Part shown: one piece after another, positions 1 to 7,370 of the stretch
How the letters are laid out: each line of letters starts with the position of its first letter
How positions within the stretch are numbered: position 1 is the stretch's first letter
Source of the DNA: RFPI01 sp964470195
GTDB taxonomy: Bacteria > Pseudomonadota > Gammaproteobacteria > Burkholderiales > Methylophilaceae
NCBI GenBank assembly: GCA_964470195.1
Contig: CAYYBG010000027.1
Location: 1-27,421 of the forward strand
Length of the DNA stretch: 27,421 bases
Reading direction: 5' to 3'
Notes under the pieces: generated by a model
Told to the model about the DNA's origin: nothing
Databases searched by the model: none
Seen by the model: the letters and a program-made list of their open reading frames with translations, nothing else
Made by a program: the position numbers and the translations under genes

Positions 1-49
1 CGACCTTCGCATTACAAGTGCGCTGCTCTACCAACTGAGCTAATCCGGC
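1..49 (-). tRNA. tRNA-Thr (anticodon TGT), 3' part cut off by the window edge
   Basis: Read on the minus strand from 49, the sequence gives a 7-nt acceptor strand GCCGGAT, TA at positions 8-9, a D arm (GCTC, loop AGTTGGTA, GAGC), and an anticodon arm with loop CTTGTAA. The anticodon TGT reads threonine ACA codons. The T arm, 3' acceptor strand and CCA lie outside the window. The outermost anticodon-stem pair looks like G-A, so only four clean pairs are seen there. The gene begins 17 nt after the sspB stop, too close for its own promoter in the gap. Confidence 0.9.
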
Positions 50-66
50 TTCCCGTAAAAGAGGCG

Positions 67-474
67 TTATTTTATCAGCTTTAAGTGATTTTTTTTAGAT
101 TTAGCCGAAAAAATTTTTTCTTCATGTTTAGTTTGCTCATTTTTATTCGTCTGCAAATTGTTTTGAGGGATAGTTTTTTCAAAAAACATGCCTTTACCAG
201 TCTCCTTAGCATAAATGCCTGTGACCGCATGAATGGGAATATAAATATTATGAGGAACCCCAGAAAATCTAGCAGAAAATGCAATATGATCATTCAACAT
301 TTGCATATTACCAACCGCTTTAGCTCCAAGATTCAAGACGATTTCGCCATTTTGAACAAAATCCATTGGAACCAAAGTGTACTCATCTACATTCACCATG
401 AGATGGGGTGTAAATCCATTATCAATACACCACTCATACACAGCACGAACAAAGTAGGGACGTAAACTATCCAT
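67..474 (-). CDS. sspB: ClpXP protease specificity-enhancing factor SspB
   Basis: SspB is a cytoplasmic adaptor that tethers ssrA-tagged and other substrates to ClpXP. The first 95 or so residues match the SspB fold: an N-terminal RPYFVRAVYEW helix, then TPHLMVNVD, a QNGEIVLNLGAKAVGN strand region and FSARFSGVPHNIYIPIHAVTGIYAKE. A polar, lysine-rich linker follows (residues about 100-126). The last residues, HLKLIK, resemble the C-terminal ClpX-binding tail of E. coli SspB (LRVVK-type), so both functional ends are present. At 135 aa it is somewhat shorter than the E. coli protein because the acidic linker is replaced by a short basic/polar one. It follows sspA closely on the same strand, the usual pairing. 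Confidence 0.93.
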   Translation of the reverse strand: MDSLRPYFVRAVYEWCIDNGFTPHLMVNVDEYTLVPMDFVQNGEIVLNLGAKAVGNMQMLNDHIAFSARFSGVPHNIYIPIHAVTGIYAKETGKGMFFEKTIPQNNLQTNKNEQTKHEEKIFSAKSKKNHLKLIK

Positions 475-499
475 GCAAGTCGATTAATTCTGGCGCAAA

Positions 500-1102
500 C
501 TATTTGCGCATCGCCTTCTCTGATGGGGTCATGGCCTCAATGTAGGCAGGTCTAGAGAAAATACGTTCAGCATATTTGAGTAATGGGGCAGCCTGTTTAG
601 GTAGTTCAATGCCGTAATGACCTAATCGCCATAGCAAAGGAGAAATCGCCACATCTAACATGGAGAATTCTTCGCCTAATATATATTCTTGCCTTGAAAA
701 AATTGGCACTAATTGTGTCAAGTTATCGCGAATCATTGCTCTCGCTTTGTCAGCAGCCTTGCACTCAGGATTTGCTTCAATTTCATCAACATGGCGATAC
801 AAGTCACGTTCCATTTCAAACAAACCCAACCGAGCTTTAGATCGCATAACTGGATCTGCTGGCATTAATTGCGGATGAGGAAAACGCTCGTCGATATATT
901 CATTAATAATGTTAGCTTGCTGCAAAACTAAATCTCGCTCAACCAAGACTGGAACTGTATTGTAAGGATTGATGACAGCTAGGTCTTCAGGCTTATTAGC
1001 TAGATCGACATCAATGACCTGAAAGTCCATACCTTTTTCAAAAAGCACAATACGGCAACGGTGACTGTAGGGATCAACAGTTCCGGAATATAAAGTCATC
1101 AT
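500..1102 (-). CDS. sspA: Stringent starvation protein A (SspA, glutathione S-transferase-like)
   Basis: SspA is an RNA-polymerase-associated protein with a GST fold that lacks normal GST activity. The N-terminal thioredoxin-like domain starts MTLYSGTVDPYSHRCRIVLFEKGMD, and NTVPVLVERDLVLQQANIINEYIDERFPHPQLMP is the typical SspA stretch. A C-terminal helical GST domain follows. I chose the ATG at 1102 (about 200 aa) because GGAG lies 10 nt upstream and known SspA proteins begin at this point. A longer in-frame TTG start at 1150 would add 16 residues that read through a terminator-like hairpin and do not resemble SspA. A second ATG follows at once at 1099. It sits between petC and sspB. Confidence 0.93.
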   Translation of the reverse strand: MMTLYSGTVDPYSHRCRIVLFEKGMDFQVIDVDLANKPEDLAVINPYNTVPVLVERDLVLQQANIINEYIDERFPHPQLMPADPVMRSKARLGLFEMERDLYRHVDEIEANPECKAADKARAMIRDNLTQLVPIFSRQEYILGEEFSMLDVAISPLLWRLGHYGIELPKQAAPLLKYAERIFSRPAYIEAMTPSEKAMRK

Positions 1103-1119
1103 GGTTGTTTGTCTCCAGC

Positions 1120-1141
1120 AAAAAAACAAACGGGATGTTTG
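1120..1141 (-). terminator. Short hairpin plus T7 between petC and sspA
   Basis: On the minus strand CAAAC, loop ATCCC, GTTTG (1127-1141) is followed directly by seven T residues (1120-1126). The 5-bp stem with two G-C pairs is weak, so this is at best a partial terminator or attenuator that trims petABC transcription before sspA. It lies just upstream of the sspA ribosome binding site. Confidence 0.4.
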
Positions 1142-1171
1142 CCCAAGCAAACTCTCCCGCTAAAATTAATA

Positions 1172-1876
1172 TTAATGTATATCTTTCCAGAATTCTTTTT
1201 TCAGAGCATAAGTCAGCACTAAAAGCACAACCAAGAAGGCTAGCACTAATAAACCAAGACGTGCATCTTGTTGCTTGAATGGCTCAGCCATAAATACAAG
1301 ATAATTCACCAAATCAGCAACCATTAAATCATACTGCGCAGGAGTCAATGTACCTGGCTTGTCTAACAATAATTGATTGCCATTCATTTCGCTGTGCTTT
1401 AATACTTGCTGACCTTGTAATTGCCACAAGACATGAGGCATACCAACCTTGTCAAACACAACGTTGTTCCAACCCGTAGGTCGAGTATTATCGCGATAAA
1501 AACCTCGCAGATAAGTATAAAGCCAGTCTGCACCTCTAGCTCTGGCCTCAACTGACAAATCAGGTGGGGTAGCACCAAACCATAACTTGGCTTCAGCTTT
1601 GGGCATAGCCACTGTCATGGTGTCACCCACCTTGTCACTGGCGTACATTAGATAAGATTTTATCTGCGCCTCGCTAAGACCGATATCCAACAATCTGTTG
1701 TAGCGCATCGAAACAGCGCTATGGCAGTTAAGGCAGTAGTTAACAAAATACTTTGCACCACGCTGTAAAGATGCCTGATTATTTGGATCGATAGGTGCAC
1801 GATCCAATTTCACATGCTCATTGGCTACAGCAATTGAGGCAAATATCAACCCCATCAATAATAAAAATTTCTTCAT
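1172..1876 (-). CDS. petC: Ubiquinol-cytochrome c reductase, cytochrome c1 subunit
   Basis: Cytochrome c1 carries electrons from the Rieske centre to soluble cytochrome c in the bc1 complex. The 234-aa protein has a signal peptide (residues 1-18, ending AVA), one heme c site at C48-LN-C51-H52, a candidate axial methionine in the TVAMPKAEAKLW segment, and a C-terminal membrane anchor (about 207-226) ending KKEFWKDIH. It lacks large insertions, so it is the short bacterial form. Its ATG overlaps the petB stop by one base (TAATG), which suggests translational coupling. Heme attachment would need the System II proteins encoded at 22732-25847. It is the last gene of petABC. Confidence 0.97.
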   Translation of the reverse strand: MKKFLLLMGLIFASIAVANEHVKLDRAPIDPNNQASLQRGAKYFVNYCLNCHSAVSMRYNRLLDIGLSEAQIKSYLMYASDKVGDTMTVAMPKAEAKLWFGATPPDLSVEARARGADWLYTYLRGFYRDNTRPTGWNNVVFDKVGMPHVLWQLQGQQVLKHSEMNGNQLLLDKPGTLTPAQYDLMVADLVNYLVFMAEPFKQQDARLGLLVLAFLVVLLVLTYALKKEFWKDIH

Positions 1877-3162
1877 TATCCAGTCACTCTATCAGGTACA
1901 CGTTTTGTCTTATCCTTTTTGGTGAACCAAGGCATTAAGATAAAAAATGCAAAATAAATCAAACTAAAGAATCTAGCTACTATAGTGGCACGATCAGCGC
2001 CACCTACAATGAATGTTCCAGTATCAAACTGTCCCCAAACATTGGATGGCTCGGTACCTAGATAACCTAAAATCAAGAAGCTAATCACAAATGCCGCAAG
2101 CCATGATTTATATAAATTTCCACGGTAGCGGATAGATTTGACCGGACTTTTATCCAACCACGGCAGGAAGGCAAAACCAATCACAGATAGACCCATTGCA
2201 GCCACTCCAGGGAATTGCGAATTTAAAATTGGAGGAACAGCCCGTAAAATTGAATAGTATGGCGTAAAATACCAAACTGGAGCAATGTGTGGTGGGGTTT
2301 TTAAAGGATCTGCTGGGATAAAGTTATTGGCCTCCAAGAAATACCCTCCCATCTCAGGAGTGAAAAATACAATCACTGAAAACACCATCAAAAATACTAC
2401 AACACCAACCAGATCTTTTACGGTGTAGTAAGGGTGAAATGGAATACCATCTAATGGAATACCAGTTTTAGCATCTTTCTTTTTTTTGATTTCTATACCG
2501 TCAGGGTTATTAGAACCAACTTCGTGGAGTGCAATTAAATGTGCTACCACTAAACCCAGTAAAACTAATGGTAAAGCAATAACATGGAATGCAAAGAAAC
2601 GGTTTAAGGTCGCATCTGAAACGGTATAGTCTCCACGAATCCAGAGAGAAATGTCAGGTCCAATAAATGGGATGGAGGTAAATAAGTTGATGATCACCTG
2701 TGCACCCCAATAAGACATTTGGCCCCATGGAAGCAGATAGCCAAAAAAAGCCTCGCCCATCAATACCAAGAAAATACCAACACCAAACAACCATATTAAT
2801 TCTCGTGGTGCACGATATGAGCCATACATTAAGCCACGGAACATATGCAAATAGACCACTACAAAGAACATCGATGCACCCGTAGAATGCATATAACGGA
2901 TAATGCGCCCCCACGAAACATCACGCATAATATATTCTACCGAGGCAAAAGCCATCGAGGCCTCAGGCTTGTAATTCATGGTGAGAAAAATACCCGTTAC
3001 GATTTGAATAACCAAAACAAGTAAGGCAAGTGACCCAAAAAAATACCAAAAATTAAAGTTTTTGGGCGCATAGTATTCTGTTAGGTGTGTTTTTAAATTA
3101 GACGAAAGCGGGAAACGCTCATCAATCCAATCTATCAACTTATTTTGCTTTTGATTAGCCAT
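1876..3162 (-). CDS. petB: Ubiquinol-cytochrome c reductase, cytochrome b subunit
   Basis: This inner-membrane subunit binds two b hemes and both quinone sites. Counting from the ATG at 3162 (428 aa), the heme ligands are H92 and H106 in one helix and H193 and H208 in another. Eight or so hydrophobic segments are visible. The Qo-site motif is PVWY (residues 295-298) instead of the more common PEWY. I start at 3162 rather than the in-frame TTG at 3165 because GGAG lies 7 nt upstream of the ATG. The petA stop and this start overlap as TGATG. The protein is a fused full-length cytochrome b, not split as in b6f complexes. Confidence 0.97.
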   Translation of the reverse strand: MANQKQNKLIDWIDERFPLSSNLKTHLTEYYAPKNFNFWYFFGSLALLVLVIQIVTGIFLTMNYKPEASMAFASVEYIMRDVSWGRIIRYMHSTGASMFFVVVYLHMFRGLMYGSYRAPRELIWLFGVGIFLVLMGEAFFGYLLPWGQMSYWGAQVIINLFTSIPFIGPDISLWIRGDYTVSDATLNRFFAFHVIALPLVLLGLVVAHLIALHEVGSNNPDGIEIKKKKDAKTGIPLDGIPFHPYYTVKDLVGVVVFLMVFSVIVFFTPEMGGYFLEANNFIPADPLKTPPHIAPVWYFTPYYSILRAVPPILNSQFPGVAAMGLSVIGFAFLPWLDKSPVKSIRYRGNLYKSWLAAFVISFLILGYLGTEPSNVWGQFDTGTFIVGGADRATIVARFFSLIYFAFFILMPWFTKKDKTKRVPDRVTG

Positions 3163-3758
3163 CAAGCAACTCCTTTAGCATCTTTACCAATTACTAGCAG
3201 GTTGTCTCCAACATACTCATGTGGAGGAACAATCAAATTAGTCGGCGCGGGAGAGCCTTTGAAAACACGACCTGCCAAATCAAACTTAGAGCCGTGACAA
3301 GGACAAAAGAAACCACCAGGCCAATCTGCACCCATATCAGCCCCACTTTGAAGTTTAGGTGATGGAGAGCAACCCAAGTGTGTACAAATTCCGACCATCA
3401 CCATGATATTTGGCTTGATAGAACGGGATGAGTTTTTGCAATACTCAGGTTGTTGGGTGGAGACTTGCAAAGCCGGGTCAGACAAATATTCATTGTGAGC
3501 GGACAGACCTGAAAGCATCTCCTGCGTACGATTGACAATCCACACAGGCTTTCCACGCCACTCCACTGTCAACACTGAGCCAGGCTCAACTTTACTGATA
3601 TCTACCTCAACTGGAGCGCCTGCAGCTTTTGCACGCTCACTTGGCAACATGCTTGAAATAAACGGAACCGCAACAGCAGCAGCTGCCACACCACCAGCTA
3701 AAGAAGAAGCCGCGACTAAAAATCTGCGCTTACTTCTATCAACTTCCTGATTTGCCAT
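3162..3758 (-). CDS. petA: Ubiquinol-cytochrome c reductase, Rieske iron-sulfur subunit
   Basis: The Rieske protein transfers one electron from ubiquinol to cytochrome c1. From the ATG at 3758 (198 aa) it has a twin-arginine-like N-terminus (RSKRRFLVAASS) followed by an Ala/Val-rich membrane segment (about 18-38). The 2Fe-2S motifs are CTHLGC (125-130) and CPCHGS (152-157), giving ligands C125, H127, C152 and H155 and the disulfide C130-C154. The ATG at 3758 has AGGGA five bases upstream; the longer start at 3779 would push the Tat signal inward. First gene of petABC. The Tat machinery that should export it is encoded at 5824-7350. Confidence 0.97.
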   Translation of the reverse strand: MANQEVDRSKRRFLVAASSLAGGVAAAAVAVPFISSMLPSERAKAAGAPVEVDISKVEPGSVLTVEWRGKPVWIVNRTQEMLSGLSAHNEYLSDPALQVSTQQPEYCKNSSRSIKPNIMVMVGICTHLGCSPSPKLQSGADMGADWPGGFFCPCHGSKFDLAGRVFKGSPAPTNLIVPPHEYVGDNLLVIGKDAKGVA

Positions 3759-3819
3759 AAATATCCCTAAACTTATCATTAGCTGAGAGTTCAGCCACTT
3801 GAGAAATAAATAATTCGAT

Positions 3820-3852
3820 ATTTTACAGGGTTAGAGAGAAAACTTAAACCCT
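3820..3852 (-). promoter_or_regulatory. Candidate pet operon promoter with a flanking dyad
   Basis: In the 136-nt gap between the Nif3-like gene and petA, a -10-like TAAAAT (3820-3825, minus strand) follows a TG. At 17 nt spacing the -35 would be TTTAAG (3843-3848), which is poor. The spacer and -35 lie inside a dyad AGGGTT-N14-AACCCT (3827-3832 and 3847-3852), which could be an operator. Pattern match only. Confidence 0.25.
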
Positions 3853-3894
3853 CTAGGTAAGCAGAGCTGATGATTAAATCAGAAAAAAAGAACG

Positions 3895-4641
3895 CTAAAC
3901 TGGATTGTCGATATCGATAAATGTGCAATCTAAAGAAAATTTTTGTGCAAGGTGTTCAGCCAGAGCCATCGCACCATATCTTTCAGTTGCATAATGCCCA
4001 GCTGAAATATATGTAACCCCAGATTCAATTGCGGTATGTACAGTATTTTCTGAAATCTCACCACTGATGTAAGCATCAATATCATGTTGGATAACATCAC
4101 TGAAGTAACCCTGAGCAGCACCTGTGCACCATGCTATTTTACTGACCAACCTTTTGTCCCCGCCAATTACTAATGGTTGTCTATTTAATCTTTCATGTAT
4201 TAATTTTGAAAATGTTGTTATATCCGTTGGTTGGTTCAAACTACCTATGCTAACCAGGGGTTGATCTGGCAAATTTCCGATTACTTTAAATCCTAACAAT
4301 CTTGCCAGCTGGGTGTTATTTCCAAATTCGGCATGTGCATCCAAGGGTAAATGATATGCAATCAGATTCATTTTATGCCGCAACAAAAATTCAATACGTT
4401 TCTTTTTCAATCCGACTATAGTTGGATTTTCGTTTTTCCAAAAATAACCATGGTGCACCAATACGGTATCAGCACCTGCTTCATGGGCTTTTTGCAAAAA
4501 AGCTAAACTAGCAGTTACTCCCGCAACAACTTTTTTAACATTATCTCGTCCATGAACTTGTAGACCATTTGGGCAATAATCGTTGAATCGTTTCGACTCT
4601 AATAAATTGTCTAAATATTCAATGATAAAATTGATATGCAT
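3895..4641 (-). CDS. Nif3-like dinuclear metal center hexameric protein (YbgI/DUF34 family)
   Basis: Members of the Nif3/YbgI family form hexameric rings with a dinuclear metal site; the cellular substrate is not settled. Family features here are LVHHGYFW near residue 63 and HLPLDAH near residue 97, which supply metal-ligand histidines, and ISAGHYATERYG near the C-terminus, with its His and Glu. The N-terminal DNYLESKRFNDYCPNGLQV-like stretch is also typical. At 248 aa it has the usual length of the short form without an inserted domain. It diverges from the htrA-type gene with only 13 bp between start codons, an arrangement in which each promoter must lie in the other coding region or nearby. 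Confidence 0.93.
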   Translation of the reverse strand: MHINFIIEYLDNLLESKRFNDYCPNGLQVHGRDNVKKVVAGVTASLAFLQKAHEAGADTVLVHHGYFWKNENPTIVGLKKKRIEFLLRHKMNLIAYHLPLDAHAEFGNNTQLARLLGFKVIGNLPDQPLVSIGSLNQPTDITTFSKLIHERLNRQPLVIGGDKRLVSKIAWCTGAAQGYFSDVIQHDIDAYISGEISENTVHTAIESGVTYISAGHYATERYGAMALAEHLAQKFSLDCTFIDIDNPV

Positions 4642-4654
4642 ATGAGGTTCCAGT

Positions 4655-5788
4655 ATGAAAAGCTACCTGACTAAATTATGGATTATTTTCGCACAAACTG
4701 TGACAGTAAGTTTGGCTGTTATCTATTTGCTCAAGATACTATTCCCTGAACTTCTGCCCAAAGATGAAGCTCCTCGACCAGAAAAAATTCTCCGCCAAAC
4801 CCCGTTGCAATCTTTTCATATCACAGCTGAAAAAGCCATGCCTTCCGTTGTCAATATATTGACTAGTAGAAATGAAAATCAGCATCATCAATTTCACAAT
4901 GATGCATTTTTTAAACATTTTTTTGGAGAAAACTTTCACCTCCCCAAGCCCAATCAAAACCGACTTGGCTCGGGAGTCATTGTTCGTTCAGATGGTTATA
5001 TTGTGACTAATCACCACGTGGTGGAGTCGGCAGATATAATCCAGGTCGCTCTTCATAACGGAAAAGTTTATTCTGCTAATTTAATTGGTACAGACCCTGA
5101 AAGTGATATTGCTGTTTTAAAAATTGACACCAATAAACTTCCAGTGATTGATTTCGCTGATATTAATTCAAGTCGGATAGGAGATGTGGTATTGGCGATA
5201 GGTAATCCTTTTGGCGTAGGTCAAACCATTACTCAAGGTATTATCAGTGGTTTAGGTAGAAATCATCTCGGCATTAATACTTTTGAAGATTTCATACAAA
5301 CCGATGCAGCCATTAACCCAGGTAATTCTGGAGGTGCGCTTGTCAATACTGAGGGGCAATTAGTTGGAATTAATAGTGCTATCTTTTCCAAAGACGGTGG
5401 GTCTATGGGGATAGGATTTGCGATTCCAGTCAGTATAGTAAAAAAAATTGTTCCCCAAATCATTCATCAAGGCAGTGTCACACGCGGATGGATAGGAATA
5501 CAGGCTCAAGACTTATCTGAAGATATAAAAAAATCTATTCGTTTAGGTAATTTTTCAGGATGTTTAATAACTGCAGTTGTTATTGCAAGTCCAGCCGAAC
5601 AAGCTGGTGTAAGAGCTGGTGATGTACTTGTTGAAATTGCTTCAAAGAAATTTACCGATACATCATCGATGATTTCTGTCATTTCAGAACTAGAACCCGG
5701 CACTAAAACACAAGTAAAGATATTGAGAGGTGAGAAATTGATATCACTTAATGTACAGATTGGTAAACGACCAAACATGATTCAATGA
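4655..5788 (+). CDS. htrA: Membrane-anchored HtrA/DegS-type serine endoprotease (S1C family)
   Basis: This is a periplasmic quality-control protease anchored in the inner membrane. The single N-terminal hydrophobic segment (residues about 9-30) lacks an obvious signal-peptidase site, so it probably stays as an anchor. The trypsin-like domain (about 55-265) holds the triad H121 (TNHHVV), D151 (ESDIAVLK) and S225 (GNSGGA). One PDZ domain follows (about 275-370, GWIGIQAQDLSED to the end). One PDZ plus an anchor matches DegS topology; DegP and DegQ are soluble and have two PDZ domains. The start has GAGG 7 nt upstream. It is one of two plus-strand genes and converges on tatC with a 35-nt gap that holds no clear terminator. 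Confidence 0.93.
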   Translation: MKSYLTKLWIIFAQTVTVSLAVIYLLKILFPELLPKDEAPRPEKILRQTPLQSFHITAEKAMPSVVNILTSRNENQHHQFHNDAFFKHFFGENFHLPKPNQNRLGSGVIVRSDGYIVTNHHVVESADIIQVALHNGKVYSANLIGTDPESDIAVLKIDTNKLPVIDFADINSSRIGDVVLAIGNPFGVGQTITQGIISGLGRNHLGINTFEDFIQTDAAINPGNSGGALVNTEGQLVGINSAIFSKDGGSMGIGFAIPVSIVKKIVPQIIHQGSVTRGWIGIQAQDLSEDIKKSIRLGNFSGCLITAVVIASPAEQAGVRAGDVLVEIASKKFTDTSSMISVISELEPGTKTQVKILRGEKLISLNVQIGKRPNMIQ

Positions 5789-5823
5789 TAACTTGAAATT
5801 TTTAAATTTAAATCTTGGCTAGA

Positions 5824-6558
5824 TTAAATTTGCTGATTGAGATTTGGGCTAGAGATAAAATAACGAGAGACCAAGATACCAAGTTCGTACAACATACACA
5901 AAGGCACCGCTAATAAGAATTGTGACATTACATCCGGCGGAGTGAAAACGGCACCAATAAAAAATGCCCCAACAATTACGTAAGACCGTATATCAATCAA
6001 GGTCTGTACGTTAACTATTCCAGCACGAACTAGTATTACTACCAACACCGGCACTTCAAAGGCTAATCCAAAAGCAATCAGCATAGAAATTACAAAGTCT
6101 AAATAGTGACTAATGTCAGTCATCACCACGACTCCTTGGGGTGCGGTATGAGTAAAAAAAGCAAAAACCAAAGGTAATACTAGTTGATAGGCAAATAGCA
6201 TACCTAATATAAATAAGATAAAGCTCACGATAATTAAGGGTAGAACAAAACGCTTTTCATGTTGATAAAGACCTGGGGCAATAAAAGCCCATGTTTGGTA
6301 AAGCATGAAAGGAGATGAAATAACCACTGCCACCAACATAGCTGCCTTCATGGGAACAAAGAATGGCGTCGCAATTTCTGTTGCAATCATGTGCGCCCCA
6401 CTGGGCAAATTGATTAATAAAGGACTAGATAGCCAATGATAAATATCATTAGCAAAAGGTAAAAGAATCAGAAATACACCAAAAAAACCTAAAAGCATTT
6501 TTATTACGCGCTGGCGTAATTCAATCAAGTGCGATAAAAATCCGTTGGTTAGACGCAT
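5824..6558 (-). CDS. tatC: Sec-independent protein translocase subunit TatC
   Basis: TatC is the multi-spanning receptor that recognises twin-arginine signal peptides on folded precursors. The 244-aa protein opens with the conserved cytoplasmic segment FLSHLIELRQRVIK and shows about six membrane helices, with FVPMKAAMLVAVVISSPFMLYQTWAFIAPGLYQHEKR in the first loop and helix, and the late GAVFTPPDVMSQFLLAVPLCMLYELGI motif. Its length is typical. It is the last of tatA-tatB-tatC, seven nt after tatB, and probably the end of the hisB-to-tatC run. I see no strong Shine-Dalgarno sequence before its ATG, so coupling to tatB is likely. Confidence 0.97.
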   Translation of the reverse strand: MRLTNGFLSHLIELRQRVIKMLLGFFGVFLILLPFANDIYHWLSSPLLINLPSGAHMIATEIATPFFVPMKAAMLVAVVISSPFMLYQTWAFIAPGLYQHEKRFVLPLIIVSFILFILGMLFAYQLVLPLVFAFFTHTAPQGVVVMTDISHYLDFVISMLIAFGLAFEVPVLVVILVRAGIVNVQTLIDIRSYVIVGAFFIGAVFTPPDVMSQFLLAVPLCMLYELGILVSRYFISSPNLNQQI

Positions 6559-6565
6559 AGAGGAA

Positions 6566-6862
6566 TTATTTTTTAACAGTTTTACTTGACCCAGGCTGTC
6601 TTGATGACTGTTTTTTTCTTGGTTCCTTATTTGTTATTTTTTCTTCAATTGGTGAAGTAGCAGCAATTGTATTTTGTAAATCCTTAAGCTGATCTAATCT
6701 AATTTCACGTTCCATCTCTGATTTAACCGAAGCAACATAGCGTTGCATACGACCAACAATTGAACCTAAAAATCTAGCGACCTGTGGAAGTTTATCGGGG
6801 CCGATTACCACAATGGCAACGACCCCGATAACTAATAGCTCAGCAAAGCCAACATCAAACAT
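6566..6862 (-). CDS. tatB: Sec-independent protein translocase subunit TatB
   Basis: TatB partners TatC in the signal-recognition complex. The first 20 residues (MFDVGFAELLVIGVVAIVVIGP) form the membrane helix, with the Glu at position 8 and the GPDKLP hinge that mark TatB. An amphipathic helix follows (QVARFLGSIVGRMQRYVASVKSEMEREIRLDQLKDL). The last 35 residues are basic and polar. At 98 aa it is short, but TatB tails vary. The gene starts 17 nt after the tatA stop on the same strand. Confidence 0.95.
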   Translation of the reverse strand: MFDVGFAELLVIGVVAIVVIGPDKLPQVARFLGSIVGRMQRYVASVKSEMEREIRLDQLKDLQNTIAATSPIEEKITNKEPRKKQSSRQPGSSKTVKK

Positions 6863-6879
6863 ATAACGTCGATGTTAAA

Positions 6880-7350
6880 TTATTTTTTTGCGGTTGGTTT
6901 TTTTGTAGCTGGTTTTTTTGCAGCTTGTTTTTTTACCGCAGGTTTAGCCACTGCTTTTTTCACGGCAGGCTTAGCTGCTGGTTTTTTAGTAGCTGTTTTA
7001 GTTGCTGTCTTAGCGACAGGTTTCGTAACAACTTTAGCGGCAGGTTTTTTTGCTAAGGGTTTCTTAGCTACTGGTTTTTTTGTGACTGTTTTTTTAGTGG
7101 CTGTTTTCTTTGCAACAGGTTTCTTCGCTGCAGGTTTTCTAGCTACTGGTTTTTTCGCTACTGCAGATGTGGCAACAGAAGTAGAAGCACTAACATTTTG
7201 TGCCGGAGCAGATTCTTCTTTTACAGCATCTTTAAAACCTTTTACTGCACCACCTAAATCACTGCCAACGTTGCGCAGCTTTCTTGTTCCAAAAATCACT
7301 AGCACGATGACTAGTAATACGACTAAATGCCAAAGTGATAAACCACCCAT
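6880..7350 (-). CDS. tatA: TatA with a long lysine/alanine/proline-rich C-terminal tail
   Basis: TatA polymerises to form the Tat pathway conduit. Residues 1-45 are a standard TatA: MGGLSLWHLVVLLVIVLVIFG membrane helix, FGTRKL hinge, and the amphipathic helix VGSDLGGAVKGFKDAVKEE. After a short Ser/Thr/Ala linker (47-65), residues 66-156 form a low-complexity tail of KKPxAKK-like repeats with 33 lysines, one arginine and no acidic residue. It looks like histone H1 or AlgP-type tails. Usual TatA is about 75-90 aa, so the tail more than doubles the cytoplasmic part. No frameshift is visible and the stop is followed normally by tatB. Identity as TatA is secure; the role of the tail is unknown. 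Confidence 0.95.
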   Translation of the reverse strand: MGGLSLWHLVVLLVIVLVIFGTRKLRNVGSDLGGAVKGFKDAVKEESAPAQNVSASTSVATSAVAKKPVARKPAAKKPVAKKTATKKTVTKKPVAKKPLAKKPAAKVVTKPVAKTATKTATKKPAAKPAVKKAVAKPAVKKQAAKKPATKKPTAKK

Positions 7351-7370
7351 TTTATTGCTCCTAAGTTAAG

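Noticed and set aside
1103..1150. Longer SspA starting at the TTG at 1150
   Set aside because: The extra residues cover a hairpin with a T7 run and do not resemble SspA; a better ribosome binding site precedes the ATG at 1102.
5789..5823. A+T-rich partial palindrome between htrA and tatC as a bidirectional terminator
   Set aside because: The pairing is imperfect and only A-T; there is no stable stem, so I do not call it.
6872..7369. A 165-residue plus-strand open frame rich in Phe, Ala and Gly
   Set aside because: It is the antisense shadow of the lysine/alanine repeats of tatA; the repeat pattern follows codons of the minus-strand gene.
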